Below are positions 24,714 through 33,071 of a DNA stretch of 64,000 nucleotides, one piece after another. The notes under the pieces were generated by a model. That model worked only from the letters and a program-made list of their open reading frames with translations. It ran no database searches and had not been told where the DNA came from. Position 1 is the first letter of the stretch; every line of letters begins with the position of its first letter. Source of the stretch: Ruminococcus sp. (GTDB lineage Bacteria > Bacillota > Clostridia > Oscillospirales > Acutalibacteraceae); assembly GCA_017411385.1 (NCBI GenBank), contig JAFQQF010000018.1, positions 1 to 64,000 on the forward strand, written 5' to 3'. The translations under genes and the position numbers were made by a program.

Positions 24714-25360
24714 TGAAAAAGTCAGTTAATTTTGCTTCCCTTACTAAGCTTATGCTTATTATTGCGGCAGCTGTTGTTTTGGCAGGTGTTCTTCTGCTTG
24801 CAATCTTCGGCGGAAACACAATCCCTGCTTATGGCTTTGCAAACCTTTCATTAGGTCTTGTGTTCAGATGTATTGTAGCCGCTGTGCTTGTGTTTGCTCT
24901 TGTGCTTGTTTACTTTGTTATCCGCTTTAAAAAAGCAGGGCTTAAAATGGCACTTGTTTCTACAGCAGGCGCAGCAATAAACGCTCTCGTTGCTTTTGCT
25001 CTCTGTGTTATCTGCAGAGCAAGCCTTGGCGATATGGCATTTGCTGTTGCACTTTTCGCTGTAATTCTCAGCTATGTTACCTTCATCCTTTTTGTATACA
25101 GCTTTGCAAAGAAGGTAACACGTAAAAAGACCGATGATGCTGAGGTTGACGCTTTTTCAGCAGGTACAGACAAAGTTTGGAAGATTATGTTTTTATTCTT
25201 GGCAATGATTTGCGTAATTCTTCTTGCTGTTTTTGTAGCTTCTCTTGTCAACGGCGCAGTTGTTTATGCTCTCTATGCAGTTTCTGCAATCCTCACTGCA
25301 GTCTTTTCTGTTGTGTTTACACTTGCATTTACTTGCAAGCTTTTTGCAGATAAAGCTTAA
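24713..25360 (+). CDS. Truncated SecF-like membrane protein
   Basis: 215 residues, about six membrane helices (near 10-32, 48-72, 77-101, 109-132, 156-180, 182-212). Its position after secD, a first helix followed directly by a YFVIRFKK segment like SecF TM2, and the helix count suggest SecF. The large periplasmic P1 domain is missing (SecF is usually about 290-330 residues). The TM4 motif GYSINDTVVIFDR is reduced to SYVTFILFVYSFA (120-132), with no Asp. Alternative: an unrelated six-helix protein. Confidence 0.6.
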   Translation: MKKSVNFASLTKLMLIIAAAVVLAGVLLLAIFGGNTIPAYGFANLSLGLVFRCIVAAVLVFALVLVYFVIRFKKAGLKMALVSTAGAAINALVAFALCVICRASLGDMAFAVALFAVILSYVTFILFVYSFAKKVTRKKTDDAEVDAFSAGTDKVWKIMFLFLAMICVILLAVFVASLVNGAVVYALYAVSAILTAVFSVVFTLAFTCKLFADKA

Positions 25361-25372
25361 TCAATAATTGCA

Positions 25373-25412
25373 AATATTAATCGGGCGGTTTTTCCGCCCG
25401 ATATTTGCTTTT
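25373..25412 (+). terminator. Terminator of the secD/secF-like operon
   Basis: TCGGGCGG/CCGCCCGA stem with T5 loop, extended by AATATT/ATATTT after a small bulge, then GCTTTT. Confidence 0.8.
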
Positions 25413-25444
25413 AGTCCTACATCCCATAAAAAGGAAGTTTACAT

Positions 25445-26197
25445 ATGGCTCTTCTTAAAGCTACAGACTTAAAAATCGGATATTCAAACAACGTGGTTTT
25501 TGAGAATCTTAACTTCACAGTTAATGCAGGTGACTATCTTTGTGTCGTTGGTGAGAACGGTTCGGGTAAAACCACTCTGATTAAGGGGATTCTCGGACTG
25601 TTACAGCCTTACAACGGACAGGTGGAATATTCCGACGGGCTTTCACGTAACCATATCGGCTACCTTTCTCAGCAGCAAAAGCTTTCAAAGGATTTTCCTG
25701 CATCCGTTTCTGAGATTGTAATGTCAGGCTTTCTCAATAACCGTATTATTGCCTTTAATTATACAAAGCAGGAAAGAAATGAGGCGATGAGAATTATGCA
25801 ACGAACAGGTGTTGATTCTTTTCGCAAAAAAAGCTTTTCCGAGCTTTCGGGTGGACAGCAGCAAAGAGTCCTTCTTGCACGTGCCTTGTGTGCGGCAAAG
25901 AAACTTATCCTCCTCGATGAACCAACCTCTGCTCTGGACCCCTTGGCAACAGCTGAGTTTTATTCTGTTGTAAAGGCTCTCAATAAAGAGGGGATGGCTG
26001 TGATTATGGTATCCCATGACATTACCTCGGCTGTGCGAAACGCATCCCATATTCTCCACTTGAGTTCTGACAGCTACTTTTTTGGCACAACTCATGAATA
26101 TATGCATTCGTCATTTGGCAGTCGTTTGCTTATTTCCGATTGTCCCTGTGATGCATGTGCTCATAATACTAAAAGAGGAGGTAGGGAAGATGCTTGA
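25445..26197 (+). CDS. Metal ABC transporter ATP-binding protein (ZnuC/MntB type)
   Basis: 250 residues. Walker A GENGSGKTT (about 37-45), Q-loop YLSQQQK, signature LSGGQQQR and Walker B LILLDEPTSALD. It resembles ATPases for zinc or manganese uptake. The C-terminus has CPCDACAH, a possible metal-binding end. It overlaps the permease gene by 8 bp. No periplasmic-type metal-binding lipoprotein is present in the window, and no clear Zur or MntR box was seen upstream. Confidence 0.9.
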   Translation: MALLKATDLKIGYSNNVVFENLNFTVNAGDYLCVVGENGSGKTTLIKGILGLLQPYNGQVEYSDGLSRNHIGYLSQQQKLSKDFPASVSEIVMSGFLNNRIIAFNYTKQERNEAMRIMQRTGVDSFRKKSFSELSGGQQQRVLLARALCAAKKLILLDEPTSALDPLATAEFYSVVKALNKEGMAVIMVSHDITSAVRNASHILHLSSDSYFFGTTHEYMHSSFGSRLLISDCPCDACAHNTKRGGREDA

Positions 26198-27017
26198 TAT
26201 TTTTCGCTATCCCTTTATGGTTAATGCTCTTATTGTGGGTATTCTCATAGCTGTGTGCTGTGCTCTTTTGGGTGTTGTGCTTGTGCTTAAGCGATACTCT
26301 ATGATAGGCGACGGTCTTTCCCATGTGGGCTTCGGTGCATTGTCCATAGCTGCGGTGCTCAACATCTCTTCGCCCTTGTATTTGTCTTTACCTGTTGTTA
26401 CCCTTGCTGCATTCTTTCTGCTCAGAATTACCGAAAACAGCCGAATCAATGCTGATGCGGCGATTGCTGTTATTTCCAGCTCGGCTCTTGCAATCGGTGT
26501 TTTTGTTGCCAGTATCAACGGCACAAACATTAATCTTCAGCAATATATGTTCGGCTCGATTCTTTCTGTCGGCAAGTCTGATATCATAATCAGTGTAATC
26601 CTTTCTGTGTTTGTAATTGCAATGTATTTGCTTTTTTATAACAAGATTTTTGCTGTTACCTTCGATGAGGATTTTGCTAAGGCTACGGGACTTCGCACAG
26701 GATTTTACAACACAGTAATCTCACTTCTCACAGCAATCACCATTGTGGTTGGTATGCGTATGTTGGGTACTTTGCTTATCTCTGCTATGATAATTTTTCC
26801 ATCCCTTACCTCAATGCGCGTTTGCAAGCGGTTTATAAGTGTTGTTATCACATCAGTTTTGGTGTCTGTGTTCTGTGTTGTTTCAGGACTTTTAACCTCC
26901 TTTACCGTGACCGACGTGCCTGTTGGTGCAACTATAGTAATATTTAATCTTGCTGTTTTTCTTGTATTCCTGCTGATTTCAGCAATCAAAAACGCAGCTG
27001 CAAAAAAGAATAAGTGA
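26190..27017 (+). CDS. Metal ABC transporter permease (ZnuB type)
   Basis: 275 residues, about eight membrane segments. YSMIGDGLSHVGFGALSIA near the N-terminus and MRMLGTLLISAMIIFPS in the middle are typical of ABC-3 family zinc/manganese permeases. ATG 26190 follows AGGAGGTAGGG. The upstream extension lies within znuC in another frame and lacks a ribosome site. Confidence 0.92.
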   Translation: MLDIFRYPFMVNALIVGILIAVCCALLGVVLVLKRYSMIGDGLSHVGFGALSIAAVLNISSPLYLSLPVVTLAAFFLLRITENSRINADAAIAVISSSALAIGVFVASINGTNINLQQYMFGSILSVGKSDIIISVILSVFVIAMYLLFYNKIFAVTFDEDFAKATGLRTGFYNTVISLLTAITIVVGMRMLGTLLISAMIIFPSLTSMRVCKRFISVVITSVLVSVFCVVSGLLTSFTVTDVPVGATIVIFNLAVFLVFLLISAIKNAAAKKNK

Positions 27018-27020
27018 ACA

Positions 27021-27057
27021 AAAGCCTTTCTCTTAAATTTGGAGAAAGGCTTTTTTT
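27021..27057. terminator. Convergent terminator
   Basis: 12-bp perfect stem AAAGCCTTTCTC/GAGAAAGGCTTT with 9-nt loop and T-run, between the permease gene and the leftward DUF4363 gene. Confidence 0.9.
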
Positions 27058-27060
27058 GAT

Positions 27061-27441
27061 TTATATTATGTTTTTGGCTGCAGGTAGCTCACTTTCTTTA
27101 AGGGAAAGAAGCTGTTCCTTTGTGCTTTCGCAAATTGCATACAATTCGGCAATTTCATCATATTTTATATAGGATTCAAGCTCAGATAAATTCTTGCCTA
27201 TCTCATCTACATAGTCGTGGAACAAAAGCATATCTATGAGATTTACCGTGTTTTCCCAGTTTTTCTCTGCTTCTCTTGCGGCAAAGGCGGCTTTTTTTAT
27301 TTCTCCTCTTGATATCATCTCTTCAATGTTCTCTATTCTCTGTAAATATGAGTCCGTACATTTGCATACACTTTCATACTCTATCACGCACAGACCTGTG
27401 GCAATAAGCAAAAGCGTCACCGCGGCATATAATCTTCTCAC
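27061..27441 (-). CDS. DUF4363-like small membrane-anchored protein
   Basis: 126 residues: one N-terminal membrane helix (about 4-20), then a helical domain rich in charged residues outside the membrane. It resembles DUF4363 proteins, which are often next to DUF421 genes, as here: the start overlaps the DUF421 stop by 4 bp. Function unknown. Confidence 0.75.
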   Translation of the reverse strand: MRRLYAAVTLLLIATGLCVIEYESVCKCTDSYLQRIENIEEMISRGEIKKAAFAAREAEKNWENTVNLIDMLLFHDYVDEIGKNLSELESYIKYDEIAELYAICESTKEQLLSLKESELPAAKNII

Positions 27442-28112
27442 TCGCTACACTTCCTGATAATATTGTATTCCTTTAGTCTGTTTGCTGTCATCAGCATAAC
27501 CTCATCAACCTTTGTGTTTTCCTGTGCAAGAGTTTTGTTAATCCATACCTCGTCAACATTACACAAAGCCATAGAACGGCTCAAAAGCTCGCCGTCACTG
27601 ATTATTACCGCTTCGATTCCCTTGTCCATGGCAGGCAAGTGAAAATCCTCCATTGCGGGAGTCCTTTTTTCTGGCTTTAACAGAACGCTGATTTGTCCGT
27701 TAGTTTCAATGATACAGAATTGGACATCTTCAATGCAGAATACACCTTGTTGTCTGAGAAGAACCGATAAATCTTCAGTTGTAAGCCTCAGCCTTCTAAG
27801 CATATTTTGCTTAAGCACTCCGTTTTCAATGATGATTTCAGGCTTACCGCAAATCCAGTTTCTGAAAGTGGGGATTTTCATCATCAGTATACTAATAATG
27901 ATTTCTCCTGAAATAAGTATAAGCACAGGCACAATTCCCGACAAAAGCGGTTGAGAGGTATTCTGCATAGGTATGGAGGCTATATCCGCAATAATCATTG
28001 TCACAACAAGCTCAGAGGTTTGCATATCGCTGAGCTGCCTTTTACCCATAATTCTTATGGCGAATATTACAAATACATACATAAGCGCTGTTCTTATAAC
28101 TGAAATAATCAT
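27438..28112 (-). CDS. DUF421 (YetF-like) membrane protein
   Basis: 224 residues. Three N-terminal membrane helices with IMGKRQLSDMQTSELVVTMIIADIA split across helices 1 and 2, then a cytoplasmic domain with GKPEIIIENGVL and LRLTTEDL, both typical of DUF421/YetF. Members occur in spore-formers and some affect germination, but a biochemical role is not established here. First gene of a leftward pair with DUF4363. The 28113-28327 gap holds no gene. Confidence 0.88.
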   Translation of the reverse strand: MIISVIRTALMYVFVIFAIRIMGKRQLSDMQTSELVVTMIIADIASIPMQNTSQPLLSGIVPVLILISGEIIISILMMKIPTFRNWICGKPEIIIENGVLKQNMLRRLRLTTEDLSVLLRQQGVFCIEDVQFCIIETNGQISVLLKPEKRTPAMEDFHLPAMDKGIEAVIISDGELLSRSMALCNVDEVWINKTLAQENTKVDEVMLMTANRLKEYNIIRKCSE

Positions 28113-28327
28113 GGCTTCACCCTGTGATAATATGCGCCGTATAGCAGGGGATTATTCAGCATTTTTTACAGATTATGGTTGGATTTTTTAAGAATTCAAT
28201 ATTTGCATATTTTTTGCATATAATTCGAAAAAACACTTTTATTTTGAGAAGTTTTGAGTTATAATGAATAACGTATAAGTATATCTATAATTAGCCGAAA
28301 AATCCCAAAAATAAAGAGGTGTTTTTT

Positions 28328-29299
28328 ATGAGTGCACAGTTTTCCGTTTCACTTGCAAAGATTATCAAAGAAAGCCAGCTTGAGCCCTTCTATATGCCTC
28401 AAAATCCCGAGGAAATAGACATTGTTTCAATGGACATTGACCGTCCGGGCTTGGAGCTTACAGGTTACCTTGACTTTTTTGACGGCAACAGAATTATCAT
28501 CTTCGGTAATACGGAGTTTGCATATCTTGACCAGTTTGATGAAGAAAAGCAGTTTGCGCTTATTGACCAGCTTTTCAGAATGCAGCCTCCTGCAATTATC
28601 ATTGCAAGAAACTTAGAGCCTTCAGAGGCAATAGTCAAATCCGCAGAAAAGAACGCTGTTCCTATCCTGCGCAGTGCTGAAACCACCTCTGCAATCTCAG
28701 CCTCACTCATTACCTTTCTTAATGCTGAGCTTGCACCCAGAATTACTCGTCACGGTGTACTTGTAGAAGTTTACGGCGAAGGTGTGCTTCTCATTGGCGA
28801 CAGCGGAGTAGGAAAGTCCGAAATCGCCATCGAGCTTATTAAGCGCGGACACCGTCTGATTGCAGATGATGCTGTTGAAATCCGCCGCGTTTCCAACCGT
28901 ACTTTGGTTGGTTCTTCTCCTGCAAACATCCGCCATTTCATTGAGCTTCGCGGTATCGGTATCATCAATGCACGACGCATCTTTGGTATGGGTGCTGTTA
29001 AGCTTACAGAAAAAATTGATATGGTAATCAATATGGAGCAATGGGATACCGAAAAGGTTTATGACAGAATCGGTATGGACAATACCTACACAGAAATTAT
29101 GGGCATTCAGGTTCCCATTATGACAATCCCCGTCAAGCCCGGTAGAAACCTTGCGATTATTATCGAGGTTGCGGCTATGAACAACCGTCAGAAAAAGATG
29201 GGCTACAATGCCGCACAGGAGCTCCTTCAGAGTCTTGGTATGGATGTAAGCGAAGATACTATCCAGAACAAAAAAGTTGATACAGGATGGGACTTTTAA
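28328..29299 (+). CDS. hprK: HPr kinase/phosphorylase
   Basis: 323 residues. Phosphorylates Ser46 of HPr and thereby controls carbon catabolite repression. P-loop GDSGVGKSE at about 157-165, and the family signature near residue 250-265 (EIMGIQVPIMTIPVKPGRN split region). AAAGAGGTG lies before ATG 28328; the in-frame GTG at 28319 is part of that site. First gene of a rightward run; its stop shares a base with the PHP gene. Confidence 0.96.
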   Translation: MSAQFSVSLAKIIKESQLEPFYMPQNPEEIDIVSMDIDRPGLELTGYLDFFDGNRIIIFGNTEFAYLDQFDEEKQFALIDQLFRMQPPAIIIARNLEPSEAIVKSAEKNAVPILRSAETTSAISASLITFLNAELAPRITRHGVLVEVYGEGVLLIGDSGVGKSEIAIELIKRGHRLIADDAVEIRRVSNRTLVGSSPANIRHFIELRGIGIINARRIFGMGAVKLTEKIDMVINMEQWDTEKVYDRIGMDNTYTEIMGIQVPIMTIPVKPGRNLAIIIEVAAMNNRQKKMGYNAAQELLQSLGMDVSEDTIQNKKVDTGWDF

Positions 29300-30021
29300 T
29301 GAAAATTGTAGCAGACCTTCATACCCACACCATAACCTCGGTCCACGCCTATGCCACAGCTCTTGAAATGATTTCTGAGGCAGAGCGTCTGGGATTGTAT
29401 GCCTTTGCTATTACCGACCATGGTCAGAGTATGCACGGCACACCTCATCCTTATTACTTTATGAATCTTCACGCAATACCAAGGGTGATGAATAAAGTTC
29501 GTGTGCTCAAAGGAATTGAAGCCAACATTACTGACAGAAATGGCAACCTTGATGCAGACGAGTCCATCCTCAAAAACCTTGATTTCTGTATCGCTTCCCT
29601 GCATATGCCCACATATCACGACGAGGTAAGTGTTGATGCTTGTACTGAGGCGTATCTTAATATTGCCGAAAACCCTTATGTCAATATGATTGCTCATTCG
29701 GGCTCGCCCTACTTTAAGTATGACTATGAAACTGTAATCAAGCGATTTGCCCAGTGCGGTAAGCTTGTGGAGATAAACAATGCATCCATCAAGCACAAGC
29801 CCGACTTTGTACCCAACTGTAAGGAGATTGCAAAGCTTTGTATGAAGCACGGTTGCCGAGTAGCCGTTGATACCGATGCACACTTTATAACCCAGCTTGG
29901 CAGGGCAGACCAGGCGCTTTCAATGCTTGAAGAAATAGGCTTTCCCGAAGAGCTTGTTGTCAATGCAAGCGTTGAAAATTTGAATAAATACTTAACCGAG
30001 ATGAATATTCCCCTCAAATAA
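29299..30021 (+). CDS. PHP-domain phosphatase (YcdX-like)
   Basis: 240 residues. Metal ligands are visible in DLHTHTITSVHAYAT, TDHGQSMHG, GIEANI, SLHMP, AHSGSP and DTDAH, the trinuclear PHP/YcdX pattern. A phosphoesterase role is likely; the substrate is unknown. It is coupled to hprK by TAATG and precedes murB. A histidinol phosphatase is less likely without other his genes. Confidence 0.88.
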   Translation: MKIVADLHTHTITSVHAYATALEMISEAERLGLYAFAITDHGQSMHGTPHPYYFMNLHAIPRVMNKVRVLKGIEANITDRNGNLDADESILKNLDFCIASLHMPTYHDEVSVDACTEAYLNIAENPYVNMIAHSGSPYFKYDYETVIKRFAQCGKLVEINNASIKHKPDFVPNCKEIAKLCMKHGCRVAVDTDAHFITQLGRADQALSMLEEIGFPEELVVNASVENLNKYLTEMNIPLK

Positions 30022-30031
30022 CGGAGGCTTT

Positions 30032-30934
30032 ATGATAAACCATAGTTTTATTTCTTCTGTTGAAGAAACAGGTGCTTTGTGTACTCCTCAGTCACTTATG
30101 AAGGAGCACACCACCTTCAGAATCGGCGGGCCTGCCGATTATTATATCCTAGTGCACAGTATAAAAGAGCTTACTGATACTCTTGCACTTTGCGACGAGT
30201 TCGACATCGACTATATGCTCATCGGTAACGGCAGTAACCTGCTTGTTTGCGACGAAGGACTCAGAAAAGCAGTTATCCGCTTGGGCGGTGATTTCAAGAA
30301 TATTTCAGTAAGCGGTAATACAGTCACCTGCGGTGCAGGTGCAACCCTTGCACGTCTTTGTACCTTTGCACTTTCAAATTCTCTCTCAGGACTGGAATTT
30401 GCCTACGGTATCCCCGGCACTGTGGGCGGTGCTGTCTTTATGAATGCAGGTGCCTACGGCGGAGAGATGAAGGATGTATTGCTCACAGTCACTCATCTCA
30501 CCCCCTCAGGCGTGGTTGAAACCGTTCTTGCAGATACACTCTCTCTTTCATATCGCCACAGCGATTATAAACTGAACAATTGTATTATCCTGTCTGCAGA
30601 TTTTTCACTTATACCCGACAAGGATAGTGACATCAAAGCACGTATGGATGATTTTATGAACCGAAGAGTCACCAAGCAGCCTCTTGAATTTCCCTCGGCA
30701 GGAAGTGTTTTCAAGCGTCCCGAGGGTGCCTTTGCAGGTGCACTTATTGAACAGTGCGGGCTCAAAGGTGCAAGTGTCGGCGGTGCACAGGTAAGCGAAA
30801 AGCACTCCGGCTTTATTATCAATACAGGGGAGGCAACCTGTCAGGATGTTATAAGCCTTGTCAAAAAGGTTCAGGATACAGTTAAATCGCAGACAGGCTA
30901 CACCCTTGAGCGAGAGATTATTCACCTTTCTTAA
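30032..30934 (+). CDS. murB: UDP-N-acetylenolpyruvoylglucosamine reductase
   Basis: FAD enzyme of peptidoglycan precursor synthesis, making UDP-MurNAc with NADPH. FAD-site motifs IGNGSNLLV and YGIPGTVGGAVFMNAGAYG (split by a Phe), and the catalytic Ser region PSAGSVFKRP. 300 residues fits the short type IIa enzyme of Firmicutes. Lies 10 bp after the PHP gene with ACGGAGG upstream. Confidence 0.96.
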   Translation: MINHSFISSVEETGALCTPQSLMKEHTTFRIGGPADYYILVHSIKELTDTLALCDEFDIDYMLIGNGSNLLVCDEGLRKAVIRLGGDFKNISVSGNTVTCGAGATLARLCTFALSNSLSGLEFAYGIPGTVGGAVFMNAGAYGGEMKDVLLTVTHLTPSGVVETVLADTLSLSYRHSDYKLNNCIILSADFSLIPDKDSDIKARMDDFMNRRVTKQPLEFPSAGSVFKRPEGAFAGALIEQCGLKGASVGGAQVSEKHSGFIINTGEATCQDVISLVKKVQDTVKSQTGYTLEREIIHLS

Positions 30935-30946
30935 AGGAGAAGTTTT

Positions 30947-31813
30947 ATGGAATTTGTAATTATCACAGGACTTTCGGGTGCGGGTAAATCCCACGCTTTA
31001 AGATCCTTGGAGGACATCGGATTTTATTGTGTGGATAACCTGCCTCCGGCACTCCTCACAACCTTCTGGGACCTTTGTGAAAAAACAAGCGATACCCGTA
31101 TGAAGCGTGTTGCCGTGGTTGTTGATATCCGTACAGGCGAGGTATTTGACGACCTTTTTGCAGAACTCAAAAAATTTCATCACGATGGCAAAAAGTATAA
31201 GATTCTTTTCCTTGATGCCAAGAGTGATGTTTTGCTTATCAGATACAAGGAAACCCGCCGTAAGCATCCTCTTTCCGAAAGCTTCGAGGGAAGCACTACC
31301 GAGGAGGCTGTTATGCTTGAAAAGGAGCTTATGAAGCCTTTTAAGGCAAGAGCGGATTATATAATCGATACTACCTATATGTCTCCCAAACAGCTCAAAG
31401 AGCGTGTTACCACAATGTTTTCCGATGATTCTGACGAAGGCTTCATCGTTACCTGCCTTTCCTTCGGCTTTAAATACGGCATCCCTTTGGAGGCAGACCT
31501 GCTTTTCGATGTTCGCTGTTTGCCAAATCCTTATTATGTCAAGGAGCTTAAGGAGCTCACAGGACTTGATGAGTCAGTAAGAGAATACGTACTCAAGTTC
31601 CCCGAAACACAAGAATATATCCAGAAACTCCTTTCGCTTTTGGATTATTCTTTGCCTCTTTATAAGGAAGAGGGTAAAAGCGAGCTTGTAATCGCAGTGG
31701 GTTGTACCGGTGGTAAGCATAGAAGCGTCACCCTTGCAAGACTTCTCAACAGCCACTTTATTGAGCTTGGTCAGAAGTCTAACCTTCACCACCGCGATAT
31801 CTGGAAGGCATAA
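30947..31813 (+). CDS. rapZ: RapZ/YvcJ family NTPase
   Basis: 288 residues. Walker A GLSGAGKS (8-15). The C-terminal domain carries SFGFKYG, DVRCLPNP and GCTGGKHRSV, the set that binds glucosamine-6-phosphate in E. coli RapZ; Bacillus YvcJ is a nucleotide-binding homologue. Its usual downstream neighbour yvcK is missing and whiA follows directly. Confidence 0.95.
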   Translation: MEFVIITGLSGAGKSHALRSLEDIGFYCVDNLPPALLTTFWDLCEKTSDTRMKRVAVVVDIRTGEVFDDLFAELKKFHHDGKKYKILFLDAKSDVLLIRYKETRRKHPLSESFEGSTTEEAVMLEKELMKPFKARADYIIDTTYMSPKQLKERVTTMFSDDSDEGFIVTCLSFGFKYGIPLEADLLFDVRCLPNPYYVKELKELTGLDESVREYVLKFPETQEYIQKLLSLLDYSLPLYKEEGKSELVIAVGCTGGKHRSVTLARLLNSHFIELGQKSNLHHRDIWKA

Positions 31814-31861
31814 GACTTATACTGTCAAATAATCATTATTATCGTCAGGAGGTGCTCAGCC

Positions 31862-32785
31862 GTGTCTTTTTCTCACAATGTAAAAAAAGAATTATCAAAG
31901 CTTGACATAGGAGTGTATGCTCAGGAATTCGCAGAATGCTACGGTATGATGCTTTTCTCCCGACCTTTTTCTGATTCCGAAATTAAGCTCAAAACCGAGT
32001 CTATACATGTGGCAGAGCGATATATTACACTCTCAAATAAGCTGTTTGCTCCTGTTATTGAGAAGCAGTCAACTCTGAAGGCATCTGCGGATTTCATAAA
32101 TCTGCATACTGTTGCTGTTATTTTGCCTGAGGAATGTGCGAATATATATTCAGCCTTCGGACATATGAAAACTGACACAACCCTAAGGGTAAACAGAGCT
32201 AATATCGAAGACGAAATGTGTCTTCGTGCTTTTCTCAGGGGAGCCTTTATGGCTTGCGGCTCAGTCAATGACCCTCAGAAGAATTATCATCTGGAGTTTT
32301 GCGCTGCATACAAAAACCTCTGTAACGATTTGTGTATGCTTTTGTCAGAGATTGAGGAATGTAATTTAACTCCGAAAACCATTCTCCGAGGTGGCTCATA
32401 TGTGGTCTACCTTAAGGACAGCGAGCAGATAACCGACCTGCTCACCTACATGGGAGCGTCCTCCTGTGCAATGGATATAATGAACGCAAAAGCATATAAG
32501 CAAATGCGAAATATTGCAAACCGCCGTACAAACTCAGAGCTTGCAAATATCAACAAAACAGCTCAGGCAGCCGCCCGTCAGCTCTGGGCAATAGATAAGC
32601 TGGAAGCAACTGTGGGGCTTTCCTCACTTCCTTCACAGCTTTACGAAATTGCAATTATCCGCCGTGATAATCCCGAGCTTTCCTTGCGTGCTTTGGGTGA
32701 GCTTTTGGAGCCGCAAATCAGCAGAAGCGGCGTAAATCACCGTCTTATGAAGATTATTGAGCTTGCAGAGGAAGACGAAGCTTAA
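31862..32785 (+). CDS. whiA: WhiA DNA-binding protein
   Basis: 307 residues. N-terminal LAGLIDADG-like homing-endonuclease fold (about 1-200, with FLRGAFMACGSV) and a C-terminal helix-turn-helix (about 250-300, LSLRALGELLEPQISRSGVNHRL). It controls sporulation in actinomycetes and chromosome segregation and division in Bacillus. GTG start behind AGGAGGTG. Usually rapZ-yvcK-whiA; here yvcK is absent. Confidence 0.95.
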   Translation: MSFSHNVKKELSKLDIGVYAQEFAECYGMMLFSRPFSDSEIKLKTESIHVAERYITLSNKLFAPVIEKQSTLKASADFINLHTVAVILPEECANIYSAFGHMKTDTTLRVNRANIEDEMCLRAFLRGAFMACGSVNDPQKNYHLEFCAAYKNLCNDLCMLLSEIEECNLTPKTILRGGSYVVYLKDSEQITDLLTYMGASSCAMDIMNAKAYKQMRNIANRRTNSELANINKTAQAAARQLWAIDKLEATVGLSSLPSQLYEIAIIRRDNPELSLRALGELLEPQISRSGVNHRLMKIIELAEEDEA

Positions 32786-32824
32786 CGTGCTTAACTTATT
32801 TTTATATAAACAAGGACTGATTTT

Positions 32825-33070
32825 ATGAGTACAGTAAATAATACAGATAAATTTGAAGGAATGGATTATGAAACCGCACTTACTAAGCTAACAGAGCTTA
32901 TTTCAAGGCTTGAACGTTCAGACGGCACCTTTTTGGAGCTTATGGAGGTTTACAAGGAAGCCTTTGAATATTACACCTATTGCACAGCCTACTTAAACAC
33001 AGCCGCAGACAAAATCAAGGATTTGAATATTAGAATGGCTGAGCTTCTCAGAACCATAGAGGAGGGTTAA
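32825..33070 (+). CDS. xseB: Exodeoxyribonuclease VII small subunit
   Basis: 81 residues with MDYETALTKLTELISRLER and the helical coiled-coil pattern of XseB, though its C-terminal half departs from the usual family sequence. XseB works only with XseA, which is not in the window. xseB sits immediately before ispA, its common neighbour. Confidence 0.8.
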   Translation: MSTVNNTDKFEGMDYETALTKLTELISRLERSDGTFLELMEVYKEAFEYYTYCTAYLNTAADKIKDLNIRMAELLRTIEEG

Positions 33071-33071
33071 T

